From an uncultured Pelagibacteraceae bacterium (GTDB lineage: Bacteria > Pseudomonadota > Alphaproteobacteria > Pelagibacterales > Pelagibacteraceae): DNA of 48,873 bases. The stretch lies in contig CACJBA010000008.1 in assembly GCA_902591535.1 (NCBI GenBank), positions 1 through 48,873 of the forward strand. Reading direction: 5' to 3'. Position numbers and translations under genes: made by a program. The notes beneath the pieces are model-generated. The model saw only the letters and a list, made by a program, of their open reading frames with translations. It searched no databases and was not told the origin of the DNA. Below, one piece after another: positions 31,901 to 41,614 of the stretch (its first letter is position 1; the number at the start of each line of letters is the position of its first letter).

Positions 31901-33861
31901 TTAATTTTTAGTTCTTCAATATTTTTAAATTGTTTTAACGACTCTGGATTAGCTAAAGCTTCTTTGTTCTTTATTTCATTACCATCAATTATATTTTTAA
32001 CAGCTAATTCTACAATTTTACCACTTTTAGTCCTTGGTATATCTTTTATTTGAATCACTTTACGAGGAACATGTCTTGGAGATGCATTTTTTCTAATTTG
32101 TAATTTTAATTTTTTTAATAAATTTTCATTTAATTTGTATTTAGGGTTTAAAATTACAAATAAAATTATTCGAACATCATTGTCCCATGATTGTCCAACA
32201 ACTAAAGATTCCTTAATTTCTTTAAATCTCTCAATTTCAGAATAAATTTCAGCAGTCCCTAGTCTCACACCACCAGGATTTAGTGTTGTGTCTGACCTTC
32301 CAAAAATTACAAATCCATTATTTTTTGTTATTTTCGCATAATCACCATGATGCCAAATATTTTTATATTTTTTAAAGTATGCCTTATTAAATTTAAAATC
32401 CTTAGGATCGTTCCAAAATTTTAATGGCATTGATGGAAAAGGATTTATACAAACTAGTTCACCCTTCTTGTTTAAAATCGATTTACCCTTTTCGCTAAAT
32501 ACCCTTACATCCATACCTAATCCTTTATTTTGAATTTCCCCAGAATAAACAGCTTGGTATAAATTTCCTAAAACAAAACAAGATACTATATCGGTTCCCC
32601 CTGAAATAGATGCTAAGTGTACGTCTTTTTTGATATTTTTATAAACATATTCAAAACTGTCTTCAGATAAAGGAGAGCCAGTAGAACAGATAGTTTTAAG
32701 TTTAGACAATTTATGTATTTTCTTAAAATTTTTTTTAGATTTTCTTAGAGTATCAATATATTTTGCACTTACACCCAATAAAGTTATATTTTCTTTATCA
32801 GCAATTTTAAGAAGCAAATCCTCTTTTTTATACATTGGAAAACCGTCAAATAATACAATTGATGCTTTTGAAGCTAATGCTGAAATAAGCCAATTCCACA
32901 TCATCCATCCACATGTTGTGAAATAAAAAACATTATCATTTTCTTTTACATTACAATGTAGCTGATGTTCTTTTAAATGTTGAAGTAAGACGCCACCACT
33001 CTTGTGACATATACACTTTGGTTTACCTGTAGTTCCACTAGAATAAAGAATTGCTAGATCATGTTCAAAGTCAAATTTCTTGTATTTAAAATTTTTTTCA
33101 TTTCCTTTGATGATGTTTTTCCAATTATGAGTTTTGATATTCTTATATTTTGGAAGTTTTTTTAAATTTGGTTGTCCTGGATAGTTGGCAATAATTAGAT
33201 GTTTAATAGAGGGTATTTTTTTTGTTATGTAAGGAATTCTTTTAATGACATTAATTTTTTTTCCATTGTAAAAGTATTGGTTAGTAATAATTAAAACTTT
33301 TGGTTTTATTTGAGAAAATCTTTCAATAACACCATTTATTCCAAAATCAGGTGAACAAGATGACCATATAGATCCTATAGCAACAGTTCCCAAAAAAGCC
33401 TCTACCGTTTCAGAGGTATTTGGCATATATGCTGCTATCCTGTCTTTAGATTTAATATTTAATTTTCTTAAAAAATTGGAAATATTTTTTACATTTTTAT
33501 TTAATTGCTTCCAATTTCTTATTTCTCGATAACCATTTTCACTAATAAAAGTAATTGCTTTTTCATTATTATTTTTTGACAGTAAATTTTCACAAAAATT
33601 TAATTTAGAATTTGGTAAAAAAATATTTTTAAAGAATTTGTTTGATTTTTTAGTCTTAATTTTTTTTTTTTCACCTTTAACTCCAGAAAAATCCCAAACG
33701 CTGTTCCAAAAATCTCCTGGATTTTGCACTGACCAGTTATGAATTTTTTTGTAATTTTTGTTGAAATTTTTATGAAATTTATTTGATATAAATTTCTCAA
33801 ACCTAAATAAATTTGAATTTTTTTTTAATGTGCTTGACGGTTCCCAAAGTTTTTTATTCAT
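31897..33861 (-). CDS. aacS: Acetoacetyl-CoA synthetase
   Basis: An AMP-forming acyl-CoA synthetase that activates acetoacetate. The N-terminal LWEPS and the W-x-F-S-G pattern near residue 56 are typical of AacS rather than of acetyl-CoA synthetase. The AMP-binding P-loop YSSGTTGKPK is at 273-282. The C-terminal catalytic lysine is Lys615 in RTKSGK. Length 654 aa matches AacS (about 650). Cytoplasmic; would feed ketone bodies or polyester breakdown products into acetyl-CoA metabolism. Convergent with the PuuD-like gene; 61 bases downstream of secF. Confidence 0.9.
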   Translation of the reverse strand: MNKKLWEPSSTLKKNSNLFRFEKFISNKFHKNFNKNYKKIHNWSVQNPGDFWNSVWDFSGVKGEKKKIKTKKSNKFFKNIFLPNSKLNFCENLLSKNNNEKAITFISENGYREIRNWKQLNKNVKNISNFLRKLNIKSKDRIAAYMPNTSETVEAFLGTVAIGSIWSSCSPDFGINGVIERFSQIKPKVLIITNQYFYNGKKINVIKRIPYITKKIPSIKHLIIANYPGQPNLKKLPKYKNIKTHNWKNIIKGNEKNFKYKKFDFEHDLAILYSSGTTGKPKCICHKSGGVLLQHLKEHQLHCNVKENDNVFYFTTCGWMMWNWLISALASKASIVLFDGFPMYKKEDLLLKIADKENITLLGVSAKYIDTLRKSKKNFKKIHKLSKLKTICSTGSPLSEDSFEYVYKNIKKDVHLASISGGTDIVSCFVLGNLYQAVYSGEIQNKGLGMDVRVFSEKGKSILNKKGELVCINPFPSMPLKFWNDPKDFKFNKAYFKKYKNIWHHGDYAKITKNNGFVIFGRSDTTLNPGGVRLGTAEIYSEIERFKEIKESLVVGQSWDNDVRIILFVILNPKYKLNENLLKKLKLQIRKNASPRHVPRKVIQIKDIPRTKSGKIVELAVKNIIDGNEIKNKEALANPESLKQFKNIEELKIN

Positions 33862-33885
33862 AATAAAAATTAAAACAATCTATAT

Positions 33886-33891
33886 ATTATA
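33886..33891 (-). promoter_or_regulatory. Candidate -10 box of aacS
   Basis: TATAAT on the minus strand in the secF-aacS gap, about 25 bases upstream of the ATG at 33861. No -35 is evident, so aacS may have its own promoter besides read-through from secF. Confidence 0.4.
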
Positions 33892-33922
33892 ATGTAATTT
33901 TTTATTTTTTATTATTTTTTTT

Positions 33923-34813
33923 TTACTTTTGATCGTCTTCCCTTAAGACTGTTTTTTGTGAAACTCGTAATCTTACTAAAACTGTATTAGCTATATAAAT
34001 AGAAGAATAAGTTCCAAAGATAACACCAAGTATCATTGCAAGTGAAAATCCTTTTAATATCTCGCCACCAAATAAATAAATTGCTAATAATGCCAGTAAA
34101 GTAGTTGCTGATGTTATAATCGTTCTAGAAAGTGTTTCATTAATAGAAATATTAGTTAATTCAAAAATCTTTATATCTGAATATTTTCTTAAATTTTCAC
34201 GAACACGGTCAAATATTACAACAGTATCATTCATAGAATATCCAACTATCGTTAACACAGCTGCGATAATTGATAAATTTATTTCTAGACTAAATAAAGA
34301 AAAAACTCCTAATGTTACAATGACATCATGAAATAATGCTAGAATAGCTCCTAGACTAAATTGCCACTCAAATCTTATCCATATATAAATAAGCATTAAT
34401 GCTAAAGACAAAGATATGGCAATTACGCCTGATTTTAATAGCTCAGCACTTACTTTTGGACCAACATTCTCAACTCTTCTAAAATCATAGTTATTACCAA
34501 AAGATTTATCTAAATTTGCTTTAATTTCTTCAATGATATTTTTTTTATTATCTTTATTTTCAAATTTTACAAGAAAATCAGTATCATTACCAAACTTCTT
34601 AACAGAAACATCTCCCAAATCCATTTGGTTAAATCTATCTCTTAAAGAACTAACATTGATTTTAGAATCTGAAGCTCTCAATTCAATTAAAGTACCTCCT
34701 TTAAAATCTATTCCAAAATTAAGTCCCTTAAAAATTAATAACAATAATGAAACAACAATTAAAATCGAGGACAACAAATTAAAATGATTATAATATTTGT
34801 TAAAAGCAATCAT
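33923..34813 (-). CDS. secF: Protein translocase subunit SecF
   Basis: SecF, with SecD, uses the proton gradient to complete protein export through SecYEG. Six membrane segments and a periplasmic loop (about 35-120) are visible. Signature blocks: NFGIDFKGGTLIELR near the N-terminus and TIVGYSMNDTVVIFDRVREN in the fourth to fifth helix region. Length 296 aa is normal. Its ATG overlaps the secD stop by one base (TAATG). Confidence 0.97.
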   Translation of the reverse strand: MIAFNKYYNHFNLLSSILIVVSLLLLIFKGLNFGIDFKGGTLIELRASDSKINVSSLRDRFNQMDLGDVSVKKFGNDTDFLVKFENKDNKKNIIEEIKANLDKSFGNNYDFRRVENVGPKVSAELLKSGVIAISLSLALMLIYIWIRFEWQFSLGAILALFHDVIVTLGVFSLFSLEINLSIIAAVLTIVGYSMNDTVVIFDRVRENLRKYSDIKIFELTNISINETLSRTIITSATTLLALLAIYLFGGEILKGFSLAMILGVIFGTYSSIYIANTVLVRLRVSQKTVLREDDQK

Positions 34814-36366
34814 TAGATTAATTTTTCCTTATCTTTATTTCTAGCAACATAGATACTCGTAAATAATCTTGCTATAAAATAAACTGAAAATAATGTTGTA
34901 AATATTCCAACTCCTAATGTAACAGCAAAACCTTTTACGGGTCCTGAGCCCATAAAAAATAAGATTATTGCAGCTAATAATGTAGTGATATTGGCATCTA
35001 AAATAGCAGTTCTGGATTTAGTATAACCACCATCAAAAGCTAAAATATTGTTAGTTTCATCTTTTAATTCTTCTTTGATCCTCTCAAATATTAAAACATT
35101 AGCATCAACTGCCATACCTACGGTTAAAATTATACCTGCAATACCAGGTAATGTTAAAGTAGCTTCAAATAAGGTTAAAACACCTAAGAGTATAAATAAG
35201 TTAATTATAAGTGTTACATTTGTAATTAATCCAAAAAATTTATACTTAACAAACATAAAAATTATTACCAACATAAAGCCTATTGCTAAAGCTATCATCC
35301 CAGCGTTGATTGAGTCTTGTCCAAGATCCGGGCCTACAGTTCTTTCTTCAATAATTTCTAGTGGTGCTGGCAATGCTCCAGATCTTAATAACAAAGCTAA
35401 ATCTGTAGCAGACTGAAAAGTAAATCCTCCGCTAATCTGACCTGAACCACTTGCAATAGTGTCTTTAACAACTGGTGCACTAATTATTTTTCCGTCTAAG
35501 ACGATTGCTAACTGTTTTCCAATTCCAGTTGATGTTGCTTTACCAAACCTTTTTGCACCTACCCTATCTAATGTAAATGAAACAATGGTTTGATTATTTT
35601 GTGTATCCATCTTTGGTTGAGCATCTAATAAATTTTCTCCACTAATTACAATTCTTTTGCTAACCTTTGCTTCTTCGAGCGAATTTTCAAATTTTAAATT
35701 TTCAACACCAAAACGATCGTTTTCATCATTAGTTACAAATCTAAAAGTAAGATTTGCTGTTTTACCAAGTAGTGATTTAATTCTCATTGGATCATCTAAT
35801 CCTGGAAGTTCAACTAAAATACGATTATTTCCTCTTTTAAGAATATTAGGTTCGTTTGTACCAACTTCATCAACTCTTCTTCTAACAATTTCTATAGCTT
35901 GATCTTGTGATGATGTTTTAAGTTTGATCAATCCTTGTTTTGAAAAATTAACTTTAAAGTTTAACCCTGTATCTTCAATTTCTAACTGATGTGATTTAAA
36001 TCTTGGGTAGTAAGGGTTAAGATCACTATTTTCATCTTGAAAAACATCTAATACAACTTGTTTATCGTTATCAATTACATTGAAAAAAATATTTTGGTTT
36101 TCAATTTTTATATTATTTATTTTAATATTTTTTTCTCTGAAGTAGTTTCTTATTGTGGTTGTAAGGTTTTGTAATTTTTGCTCAATTACAGGTTCATTAT
36201 CTATTTCAAGTAAAAGATAAGATCCACCTTGCAAATCTAAACCTAAATTTATTTTTTTATCAAAAAAGCTATCGTCAAATTTAAAAAGATTTGAAGAAGC
36301 AATTAAAATAAATAAAACTGAAAATATTGTTATAAATAAAATTCTTAACTTAGAAAAATATAGCAC
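34813..36366 (-). CDS. secD: Protein translocase subunit SecD
   Basis: SecD is the larger RND-type partner of SecF. The start codon is GTG (36366-36364), with no nearby in-frame ATG. Motifs include GLDLQGGSYLLLEID after the first helix, VELPGLDDPMRIKSLLGKTA in the periplasmic region and GIILTVGMAVDANVLIFERIKEE in the membrane domain. 517 aa with six helices is normal. The yajC gene precedes it by 14 bases, forming the standard yajC-secD-secF unit. Confidence 0.97.
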   Translation of the reverse strand: MLYFSKLRILFITIFSVLFILIASSNLFKFDDSFFDKKINLGLDLQGGSYLLLEIDNEPVIEQKLQNLTTTIRNYFREKNIKINNIKIENQNIFFNVIDNDKQVVLDVFQDENSDLNPYYPRFKSHQLEIEDTGLNFKVNFSKQGLIKLKTSSQDQAIEIVRRRVDEVGTNEPNILKRGNNRILVELPGLDDPMRIKSLLGKTANLTFRFVTNDENDRFGVENLKFENSLEEAKVSKRIVISGENLLDAQPKMDTQNNQTIVSFTLDRVGAKRFGKATSTGIGKQLAIVLDGKIISAPVVKDTIASGSGQISGGFTFQSATDLALLLRSGALPAPLEIIEERTVGPDLGQDSINAGMIALAIGFMLVIIFMFVKYKFFGLITNVTLIINLFILLGVLTLFEATLTLPGIAGIILTVGMAVDANVLIFERIKEELKDETNNILAFDGGYTKSRTAILDANITTLLAAIILFFMGSGPVKGFAVTLGVGIFTTLFSVYFIARLFTSIYVARNKDKEKLI

Positions 36367-36380
36367 TTAAATAAAAATAA

Positions 36381-36674
36381 TTATTTTTTGACTTCTTGAG
36401 TATTTGTATTAATGAGACTTTGAATTCCAGTTGATTTAACTATTTCAACTTTTACATTTTCTGCAATTTCTACTTCAACTTTATCATTATCTATAAGTCT
36501 CTCCACTCTACCTGTAATTCCTCCTGAAGTAACTACCTTGTCACCTCTTTTAAGGCTTTCAACCATGGCTTTGTGCTCTTTAACTTTTTTTTGTTGTGGT
36601 CTGATTAAGAAAAAATAAAAAATAACAAAAATTAAAATTAACGGTATAAACTGTCCTATTCCTGAGCCTTCCAT
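36381..36674 (-). CDS. yajC: Preprotein translocase accessory subunit YajC
   Basis: A 97-residue single-span protein associated with SecDF. The hydrophobic helix (about 9-24) is followed by IRPQQKKVKEHKAMVESLKRGDKVVTSGG, of which LIRPQQKK and GDKVVTSGG are signatures. Lies between serS and secD. In many Alphaproteobacteria surE and pcm intervene between serS and yajC; here the gap to serS is 55 bases. Confidence 0.96.
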   Translation of the reverse strand: MEGSGIGQFIPLILIFVIFYFFLIRPQQKKVKEHKAMVESLKRGDKVVTSGGITGRVERLIDNDKVEVEIAENVKVEIVKSTGIQSLINTNTQEVKK

Positions 36675-36729
36675 AAATCTCCTTATAAATTATGTGAATA
36701 TTTATACTATCTATATGATTAAAACAACT

Positions 36730-37989
36730 TTATTTAGCTGGAATCAATTCTAAATTATTCATATAGGGTCGCAGTACCTTTGGAACAATGATTGAACCAT
36801 CTTTTTGTTGATAATTTTCTAATACTGCTATCAAAGTTCTACCTACGGCTAAACCACTGCCATTTAAAGTTCCAACAAAAACAGTTTCTTTATTTTTGTT
36901 TTTATATCTTGATTTCATTCTTTGAGCTTGGAATGTTGAACAAGATGAGCATGATGATATTTCACGGTATTTATTTTCTGACGGTAACCATACTTCAATA
37001 TCATATGTTTTTTCTGCACTAAAACCCATATCACCAGAACATAAAATAACTTTTCTGTAAGGTAATTCTAATTTGTCTAATAAATCAGTTGCACAATTTG
37101 TCATACGCTCTAGTTCCTCTAAGCAATTTTCTTTTTCAACAATGCTTACCATTTCAACTTTATAAAATTGATGTTGTCTAATCATTCCTTTCGTGTCTTT
37201 ACCATAACTACCAGCTTCTTTTCTAAAACATGGAGTTGAAGCAACAAATCTCATTGGTAAATCTTTTTGATCAACAATTTTGTCTTTAACAATGTTTGTT
37301 AATATTACTTCAGCGGTTGGAATTAAATATTTTCTATCAGATCCTTCATCAAATTTTATTTCGAATTGATCGTTCTCAAATTTAGGTAATTGTCCCGTCC
37401 CGTACATTGTGTTTTCTGAAGCTATCAAGGGAGGTGAAATTTCTTGATAACCATTTTGAACAATATGAATATCTAGCATAAAGTTAGATAAAGCTCGTTC
37501 TAATAATGCTAGTTCCTTTTTAACAAAAACAAATCTAGATCCCGTTGTTTTTGTTGCAAGATCAAAGTCAAGCATACCTAAATTTTCACCTAGTTCGTAA
37601 TGAGATTTTGGTTTAAAGTCAAATTCAGGAACTTTTCCAGCTTTTAAAACCTCTAAATTGTCATTTTCATCTTTTCCATTTGGAACATCTGGATGAGGTA
37701 TGTTTGGTATACCTGATAAAATATTATCTAACTCTTTTTTAGTATTTTTTTGTTGTGTGGAAATTTTATCTAACTCTGAAGATATTTCTTTAGATTTTTT
37801 AAATAAACTTTCATCTTTAGATTTTGAAATATCTTTTTTTTCTTTTTCTAAATTTTCCTTCTTTTGAATTAAATCTCTATTTAATTCATCAAGTTTTTGT
37901 AAATTATTAAAATCAATTTTAACTGATCGATTTTTAAGATCTTTTTCAAATTTTGAAAAATCTTTTCTTATTTCTTTTAAATTATGCAT
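36730..37989 (-). CDS. serS: Seryl-tRNA synthetase
   Basis: Class II aminoacyl-tRNA synthetase charging tRNA-Ser. A long N-terminal coiled coil (about 25-95) binds the long variable arm of the tRNA. Motif 2 (FRKEAGSYGKDTKGMIRQHQF, in part) and motif 3 (GSGLAVGRTLIAVLEN) are intact. 419 aa is normal. The ATG overlaps the tatC end by 8 bases. The cognate tRNA-Ser(UGA) is also in this window. Confidence 0.97.
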   Translation of the reverse strand: MHNLKEIRKDFSKFEKDLKNRSVKIDFNNLQKLDELNRDLIQKKENLEKEKKDISKSKDESLFKKSKEISSELDKISTQQKNTKKELDNILSGIPNIPHPDVPNGKDENDNLEVLKAGKVPEFDFKPKSHYELGENLGMLDFDLATKTTGSRFVFVKKELALLERALSNFMLDIHIVQNGYQEISPPLIASENTMYGTGQLPKFENDQFEIKFDEGSDRKYLIPTAEVILTNIVKDKIVDQKDLPMRFVASTPCFRKEAGSYGKDTKGMIRQHQFYKVEMVSIVEKENCLEELERMTNCATDLLDKLELPYRKVILCSGDMGFSAEKTYDIEVWLPSENKYREISSCSSCSTFQAQRMKSRYKNKNKETVFVGTLNGSGLAVGRTLIAVLENYQQKDGSIIVPKVLRPYMNNLELIPAK

Positions 37990-38752
37990 CAGTTTTTTCT
38001 AAATTTTTGTTTTCTATAAATTTTACTGAAAATATTGATAATTCATATAAAATTAATAATGGTATTGCCAAACCTATTTGTGTAATTGGATCTGGTGGTG
38101 TTAGTAAAGCAGCGGCGGCAAATATTATAACAACAACATACTTTCTTCTCTCTTTTAAAAACTTGCTGTCAACAACGCCTATTCTTGCTAATAAACTTAA
38201 AACTATAGGTAACTGAAAACTTATTCCGAATGCAAAAATTAACTTCATAACAAGTGATAAATATTCATTAACTTTAGCTTCTAGTTGTATAGGTAAATTT
38301 GTAGACATTCCTGTGCTTTCAAATGATAAAAAGAATTTAATAGCTAGAGGCATGATCAAATAGTAAACAAGCATGCCTCCTAAGAAGAAAAGAATTGGTG
38401 TTAATATTAAATATGGAAGTATGGCAACTTTTTCGTGTTTGTATAAACCTGGCGCAATAAATTTCCATATTTGCATTAGGATAAAAGGACATGTTACAAA
38501 AAAAGCTGTAAAAAAAGATACCTTAATATATGTTAAAAAAGTTTCTTGTAAGGCTGTAAAAATAAGCCTTCTGTCAGATCCATCATCTTTTACAGCTTGA
38601 GCAAATGGGTCAACTAAAAAACCGTAAATATGTTCTGCAAATATGTAACAAATAACAAAAAAGATTATTAGAAATATAAAACTATTTATTAATCTTTTTC
38701 TCAGTTCTGTTAGATGGCTAACAAATCCACCCTCATTTTCTTCATTGCTCAT
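37982..38752 (-). CDS. tatC: Twin-arginine translocase subunit TatC
   Basis: TatC is the six-helix receptor of the Tat pathway that binds RR signal peptides. The N-terminal HLTELRKRLI block and the conserved periplasmic and membrane pattern ILTPILFFLGGMLVYYLIMPLAIKFF are typical. 256 aa is normal. Overlaps tatB by 11 bases. The M48 protein at 21234 is a likely client. Confidence 0.97.
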   Translation of the reverse strand: MSNEENEGGFVSHLTELRKRLINSFIFLIIFFVICYIFAEHIYGFLVDPFAQAVKDDGSDRRLIFTALQETFLTYIKVSFFTAFFVTCPFILMQIWKFIAPGLYKHEKVAILPYLILTPILFFLGGMLVYYLIMPLAIKFFLSFESTGMSTNLPIQLEAKVNEYLSLVMKLIFAFGISFQLPIVLSLLARIGVVDSKFLKERRKYVVVIIFAAAALLTPPDPITQIGLAIPLLILYELSIFSVKFIENKNLEKTDA

Positions 38753-38963
38753 CTTTTTTAGTTTCTTTTTTTATTTCATTATCAATTTTTTCTTCATCAA
38801 TTTCTAAATTCGAAACTTCATTTTGAATATTACTTACATATCTTTTAGCGGTGCCTATCCAAGAACCAGCTTTCTTTAACATGATTGGGAAATCTTTTGG
38901 CCCAAGTACAACAATTGCAATACCAACAACAATTAATATCTCAAACCAACCAATAGTAGGCAT
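38742..38963 (-). CDS. tatB: Twin-arginine translocase subunit TatB
   Basis: A 73-residue protein with an N-terminal membrane helix containing the TatB-type glutamate (FEILIVVGIAIVVLGPKDFP), then an amphipathic helix and an acidic/lysine tail. Short compared with E. coli TatB (171 aa), as in streamlined Alphaproteobacteria. Position between tatA (5-base gap) and tatC (overlap) supports TatB over a second TatA. Confidence 0.92.
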   Translation of the reverse strand: MPTIGWFEILIVVGIAIVVLGPKDFPIMLKKAGSWIGTAKRYVSNIQNEVSNLEIDEEKIDNEIKKETKKDEQ

Positions 38964-38968
38964 GTGAT

Positions 38969-39169
38969 TTAATCTTTGTTTTCTGAGTCTTTATTTTCGT
39001 CGGAAATATTTTTTGGCTCAGTATCGTCAGTGACATCTGACGCCATTCCTTTTTTGAAACTTTTAATTCCCTTAGCTACATCACCCATCAGACTAGAAAT
39101 TTTTCCTCGTCCAAATAATAAGACTACTAATATAACTACGATTGCTATTTGCCAAATTCCTATGCTCAT
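38969..39169 (-). CDS. tatA: Twin-arginine translocase subunit TatA
   Basis: 66 residues: one membrane helix, the FGRGK hinge (Phe19-Gly20) and an amphipathic helix [19 protein letters not shown], then an acidic tail. This is the pore-forming Tat component. It is followed at once by tatB and tatC. A 47-base gap separates it from scpB. Confidence 0.96.
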   Translation of the reverse strand: MSIGIWQIAIVVILVVLLFGRGKISSLMGDVAKGIKSFKKGMASDVTDDTEPKNISDENKDSENKD

Positions 39170-39216
39170 GAAAAACTTATAACCTTTTTATGATTAATTT
39201 AAAAGTTACTTTTTTA

Positions 39217-39918
39217 TTAATCTTTTTCCTCTGTATCAAGAGTACTATTTAACATCTCGTCAATATTAGAATAAATATCCTCTTTTTTTTCTTCTTGTTT
39301 TTCTTTGTAAAATTTCCCTGTTCCAAAAATTGCACTATCAATACTTGAACTATCAATTAAACCAGCTGCACCTAATTCGTCAATTGTTGGTAAATCAGAT
39401 AATTTTTGTAGATTGAAATGACTTAAAAAGTCATCAGTTGTAACATATTGAATTGGTCTACCTGGGACATCTTTACGGCCACCTGGCTTTACCCAATTAA
39501 GCTCCATCAATATTTCAAGAGTATTTGTACCAAATGCAACACCTCTTATCTCCTCAATCTCAGCTCTAGTAACTGGCTGGTGATAAACAATGATTGCTAA
39601 AGTCTCAACAGCAGCTCTTGAAAGTTTCTTTTCTACTGTCTTTTCTTGTGACATGATATTTGACAAGTTAGGAGAAGTTCTGAAAGACCATTTATCTTTT
39701 ATACAAACAAGATTAATACCACGATGAGAGTATTCTTGCTGTAACTTCTCTAAAGATTTAGCTACATTACCTTTTTTTGTAATTTTACTCTCAATTGTAT
39801 CAATATCTAGTGGTTCGGCAGCTGCAAAAATTACAGCTTCAATTTCTTTTTCCAAATCAGTTAACTTAGATGGAAATTTTAAAATGTTATCTTTAGCAAC
39901 TCTTTCTTTTTTAATCAT
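39217..39918 (-). CDS. scpB: Segregation and condensation protein B
   Basis: ScpB is the winged-helix kleisin partner of the SMC condensin complex. Tandem winged helices fill about residues 15-175, with the conserved LSRAAVETLAIIVYHQPVTRAEIEEIRG region in the middle (split here as LAIIVYHQPVTRAEIEEIRG). A charged tail (180-233) follows. Overlaps the scpA stop by 8 bases. Length 233 aa is normal. Confidence 0.95.
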   Translation of the reverse strand: MIKKERVAKDNILKFPSKLTDLEKEIEAVIFAAAEPLDIDTIESKITKKGNVAKSLEKLQQEYSHRGINLVCIKDKWSFRTSPNLSNIMSQEKTVEKKLSRAAVETLAIIVYHQPVTRAEIEEIRGVAFGTNTLEILMELNWVKPGGRKDVPGRPIQYVTTDDFLSHFNLQKLSDLPTIDELGAAGLIDSSSIDSAIFGTGKFYKEKQEEKKEDIYSNIDEMLNSTLDTEEKD

Positions 39919-40654
39919 TATTTTCCTTTACATAAATATCATCAAACAATTTATCCTGTTTCATAGTTAGGTTTCCTTCTTTAACTAACTCTAAGGAACC
40001 AGCAAATATTCCTGCTTTACCAGTACGTTTATATTTTGATCCTTTTTTAAAATTTTTAGGAATTAAATCATCTAATTTTTTCCATTCAATCAATTTACCA
40101 AAAAATTCTCTTATAGTTTTAATTCCATCCTCAGCAGTAAATACAGGTAATTTTGGAATATTCATTTTTTGAAAGTCCTTTGTCATAATAATTGTTGAAT
40201 AAGACTTAAGAAGCTCAAAGAGACTTAAATTGTATTCAGTGCTATAAATAGATCTTATATTTCCTTTCATCCCTCGTGATCGTATTTCTCTTCCTAGTCT
40301 TTTTCTTTTAAGCATTTGTTCTGAAAGTAATCTTATTAACTCTAATTTTTTAAGTTGTAATTTTAACTTTTCAGCAACTTCTTGGACTTTAAATTCCTCT
40401 TCTGGTGTCCCTGGTAGTAATAATTTGGATTTTAAATATGCTAACCAAGTAGCCATTAATAAATATTCAGAGGCAATTTCCAAATTTAAATCTTTTTCTT
40501 TGGTAATATAATCATGAAATTGATCTGCTAACTTTGTTATTGATATCTCTTCAAGATCAACTTTTTGAGCCTTCGCTAAATCTAGCAACACATCCAAAGG
40601 TCCATTGTAGTTATTTATATCAACATTAAATAATGCAGAATCAGTTGGAGTCAT
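39911..40654 (-). CDS. scpA: Segregation and condensation protein A
   Basis: ScpA is the kleisin that bridges SMC heads. The N-terminal YNGPLDVLLDLAKAQKVDL, LADQFHDYI and EYLLMATWLAYLKSKLLLP segments match the family. 247 aa is normal. Follows nagZ with a 9-base gap and overlaps scpB. Chromosome segregation. Confidence 0.96.
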   Translation of the reverse strand: MTPTDSALFNVDINNYNGPLDVLLDLAKAQKVDLEEISITKLADQFHDYITKEKDLNLEIASEYLLMATWLAYLKSKLLLPGTPEEEFKVQEVAEKLKLQLKKLELIRLLSEQMLKRKRLGREIRSRGMKGNIRSIYSTEYNLSLFELLKSYSTIIMTKDFQKMNIPKLPVFTAEDGIKTIREFFGKLIEWKKLDDLIPKNFKKGSKYKRTGKAGIFAGSLELVKEGNLTMKQDKLFDDIYVKENND

Positions 40655-40663
40655 GCTTAGATA

Positions 40664-41614
40664 TTAGCTTAAAATTTTGTAAAATTGAGATGTTTTTTTA
40701 ATAATAAAATTGTTTACCTTTGGTGAATTATCACCAACTACCCTCATTTCAGACAATTTTCCATTACAGTGAAGAGCAAGATTACAACCTGCGCTAAATG
40801 TTTTAGTTGTATTGGTTTTTAAATCATCTTTTAAACTTTTCATTGATAAATCATCTGAAATTAAAAGGTTTTTAAAGCCAATTTTATTTCTAATTAAATT
40901 TATAATTTTTTTAGAATGTGTAGCTGTATTTAACTTATCGATACTTCGATATATTACATGTGCTGTCATTGCAAAATAACTCTGTTTTTTCTTGAATGGA
41001 AAAAAATCATTTTTATTCAAATAATTTTGGTTTTTTGTAACTATAGGAGTAAATTTATGACTATCCACCTTAGCTAATCCATGTCCAGGTATATGTTTCA
41101 TCACAGTTCCGATGGAATTTTGATGAAAATAATTGATACAAATATCTCCAATTTTAGAGATATTTTTTTTATTTTTTGAAAAAGATCTATCACCAATAAT
41201 GCTACTAGCTCCTTTAATTCGAAGATCTAAAACAGGAACGGTATTTATATTAACACCGATTGATTTAAGTAAATACGAAGTTTTATCAATAAATAATTTA
41301 TAAATAATATTAAATTTTTTCTTATCTTTTGTGAATAAATTACCGAAATATTCAGAAGTCAAATTATCAAATGAGATAATTTTACTTAATCGATTTACTC
41401 TTCCACCTTCTTGATCAATTAATATTGGGTATTTTTTGTCTTTAAATATCTTTTTTATTCTATCAGTTAATTTTTTAGTTTGTTCAATTGAACTTATGTT
41501 TCTTGAAAATAAAATAACTCCCCATGGTTTATATTTCTTTAAAAAGGTTATTTCTTTATTTGATAATGTTGAAGATTTTAAACCAACAATAAAAGCTCTT
41601 CTATTCTTAATCAT
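40664..41614 (-). CDS. nagZ: Beta-N-acetylglucosaminidase NagZ
   Basis: Glycoside hydrolase family 3 enzyme that removes GlcNAc from anhydro-muropeptides in peptidoglycan recycling. IDQEGGRVNRL (67-76), KHIPGHG (173-179) with DSH (184-186) and ISDDLSMKSL with the nucleophile Asp (254 or 255) are all present. 316 aa is normal. Overlaps the preceding small membrane protein gene by 8 bases. Works downstream of the lytic transglycosylases encoded at the left of the window. Confidence 0.95.
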   Translation of the reverse strand: MIKNRRAFIVGLKSSTLSNKEITFLKKYKPWGVILFSRNISSIEQTKKLTDRIKKIFKDKKYPILIDQEGGRVNRLSKIISFDNLTSEYFGNLFTKDKKKFNIIYKLFIDKTSYLLKSIGVNINTVPVLDLRIKGASSIIGDRSFSKNKKNISKIGDICINYFHQNSIGTVMKHIPGHGLAKVDSHKFTPIVTKNQNYLNKNDFFPFKKKQSYFAMTAHVIYRSIDKLNTATHSKKIINLIRNKIGFKNLLISDDLSMKSLKDDLKTNTTKTFSAGCNLALHCNGKLSEMRVVGDNSPKVNNFIIKKTSQFYKILS

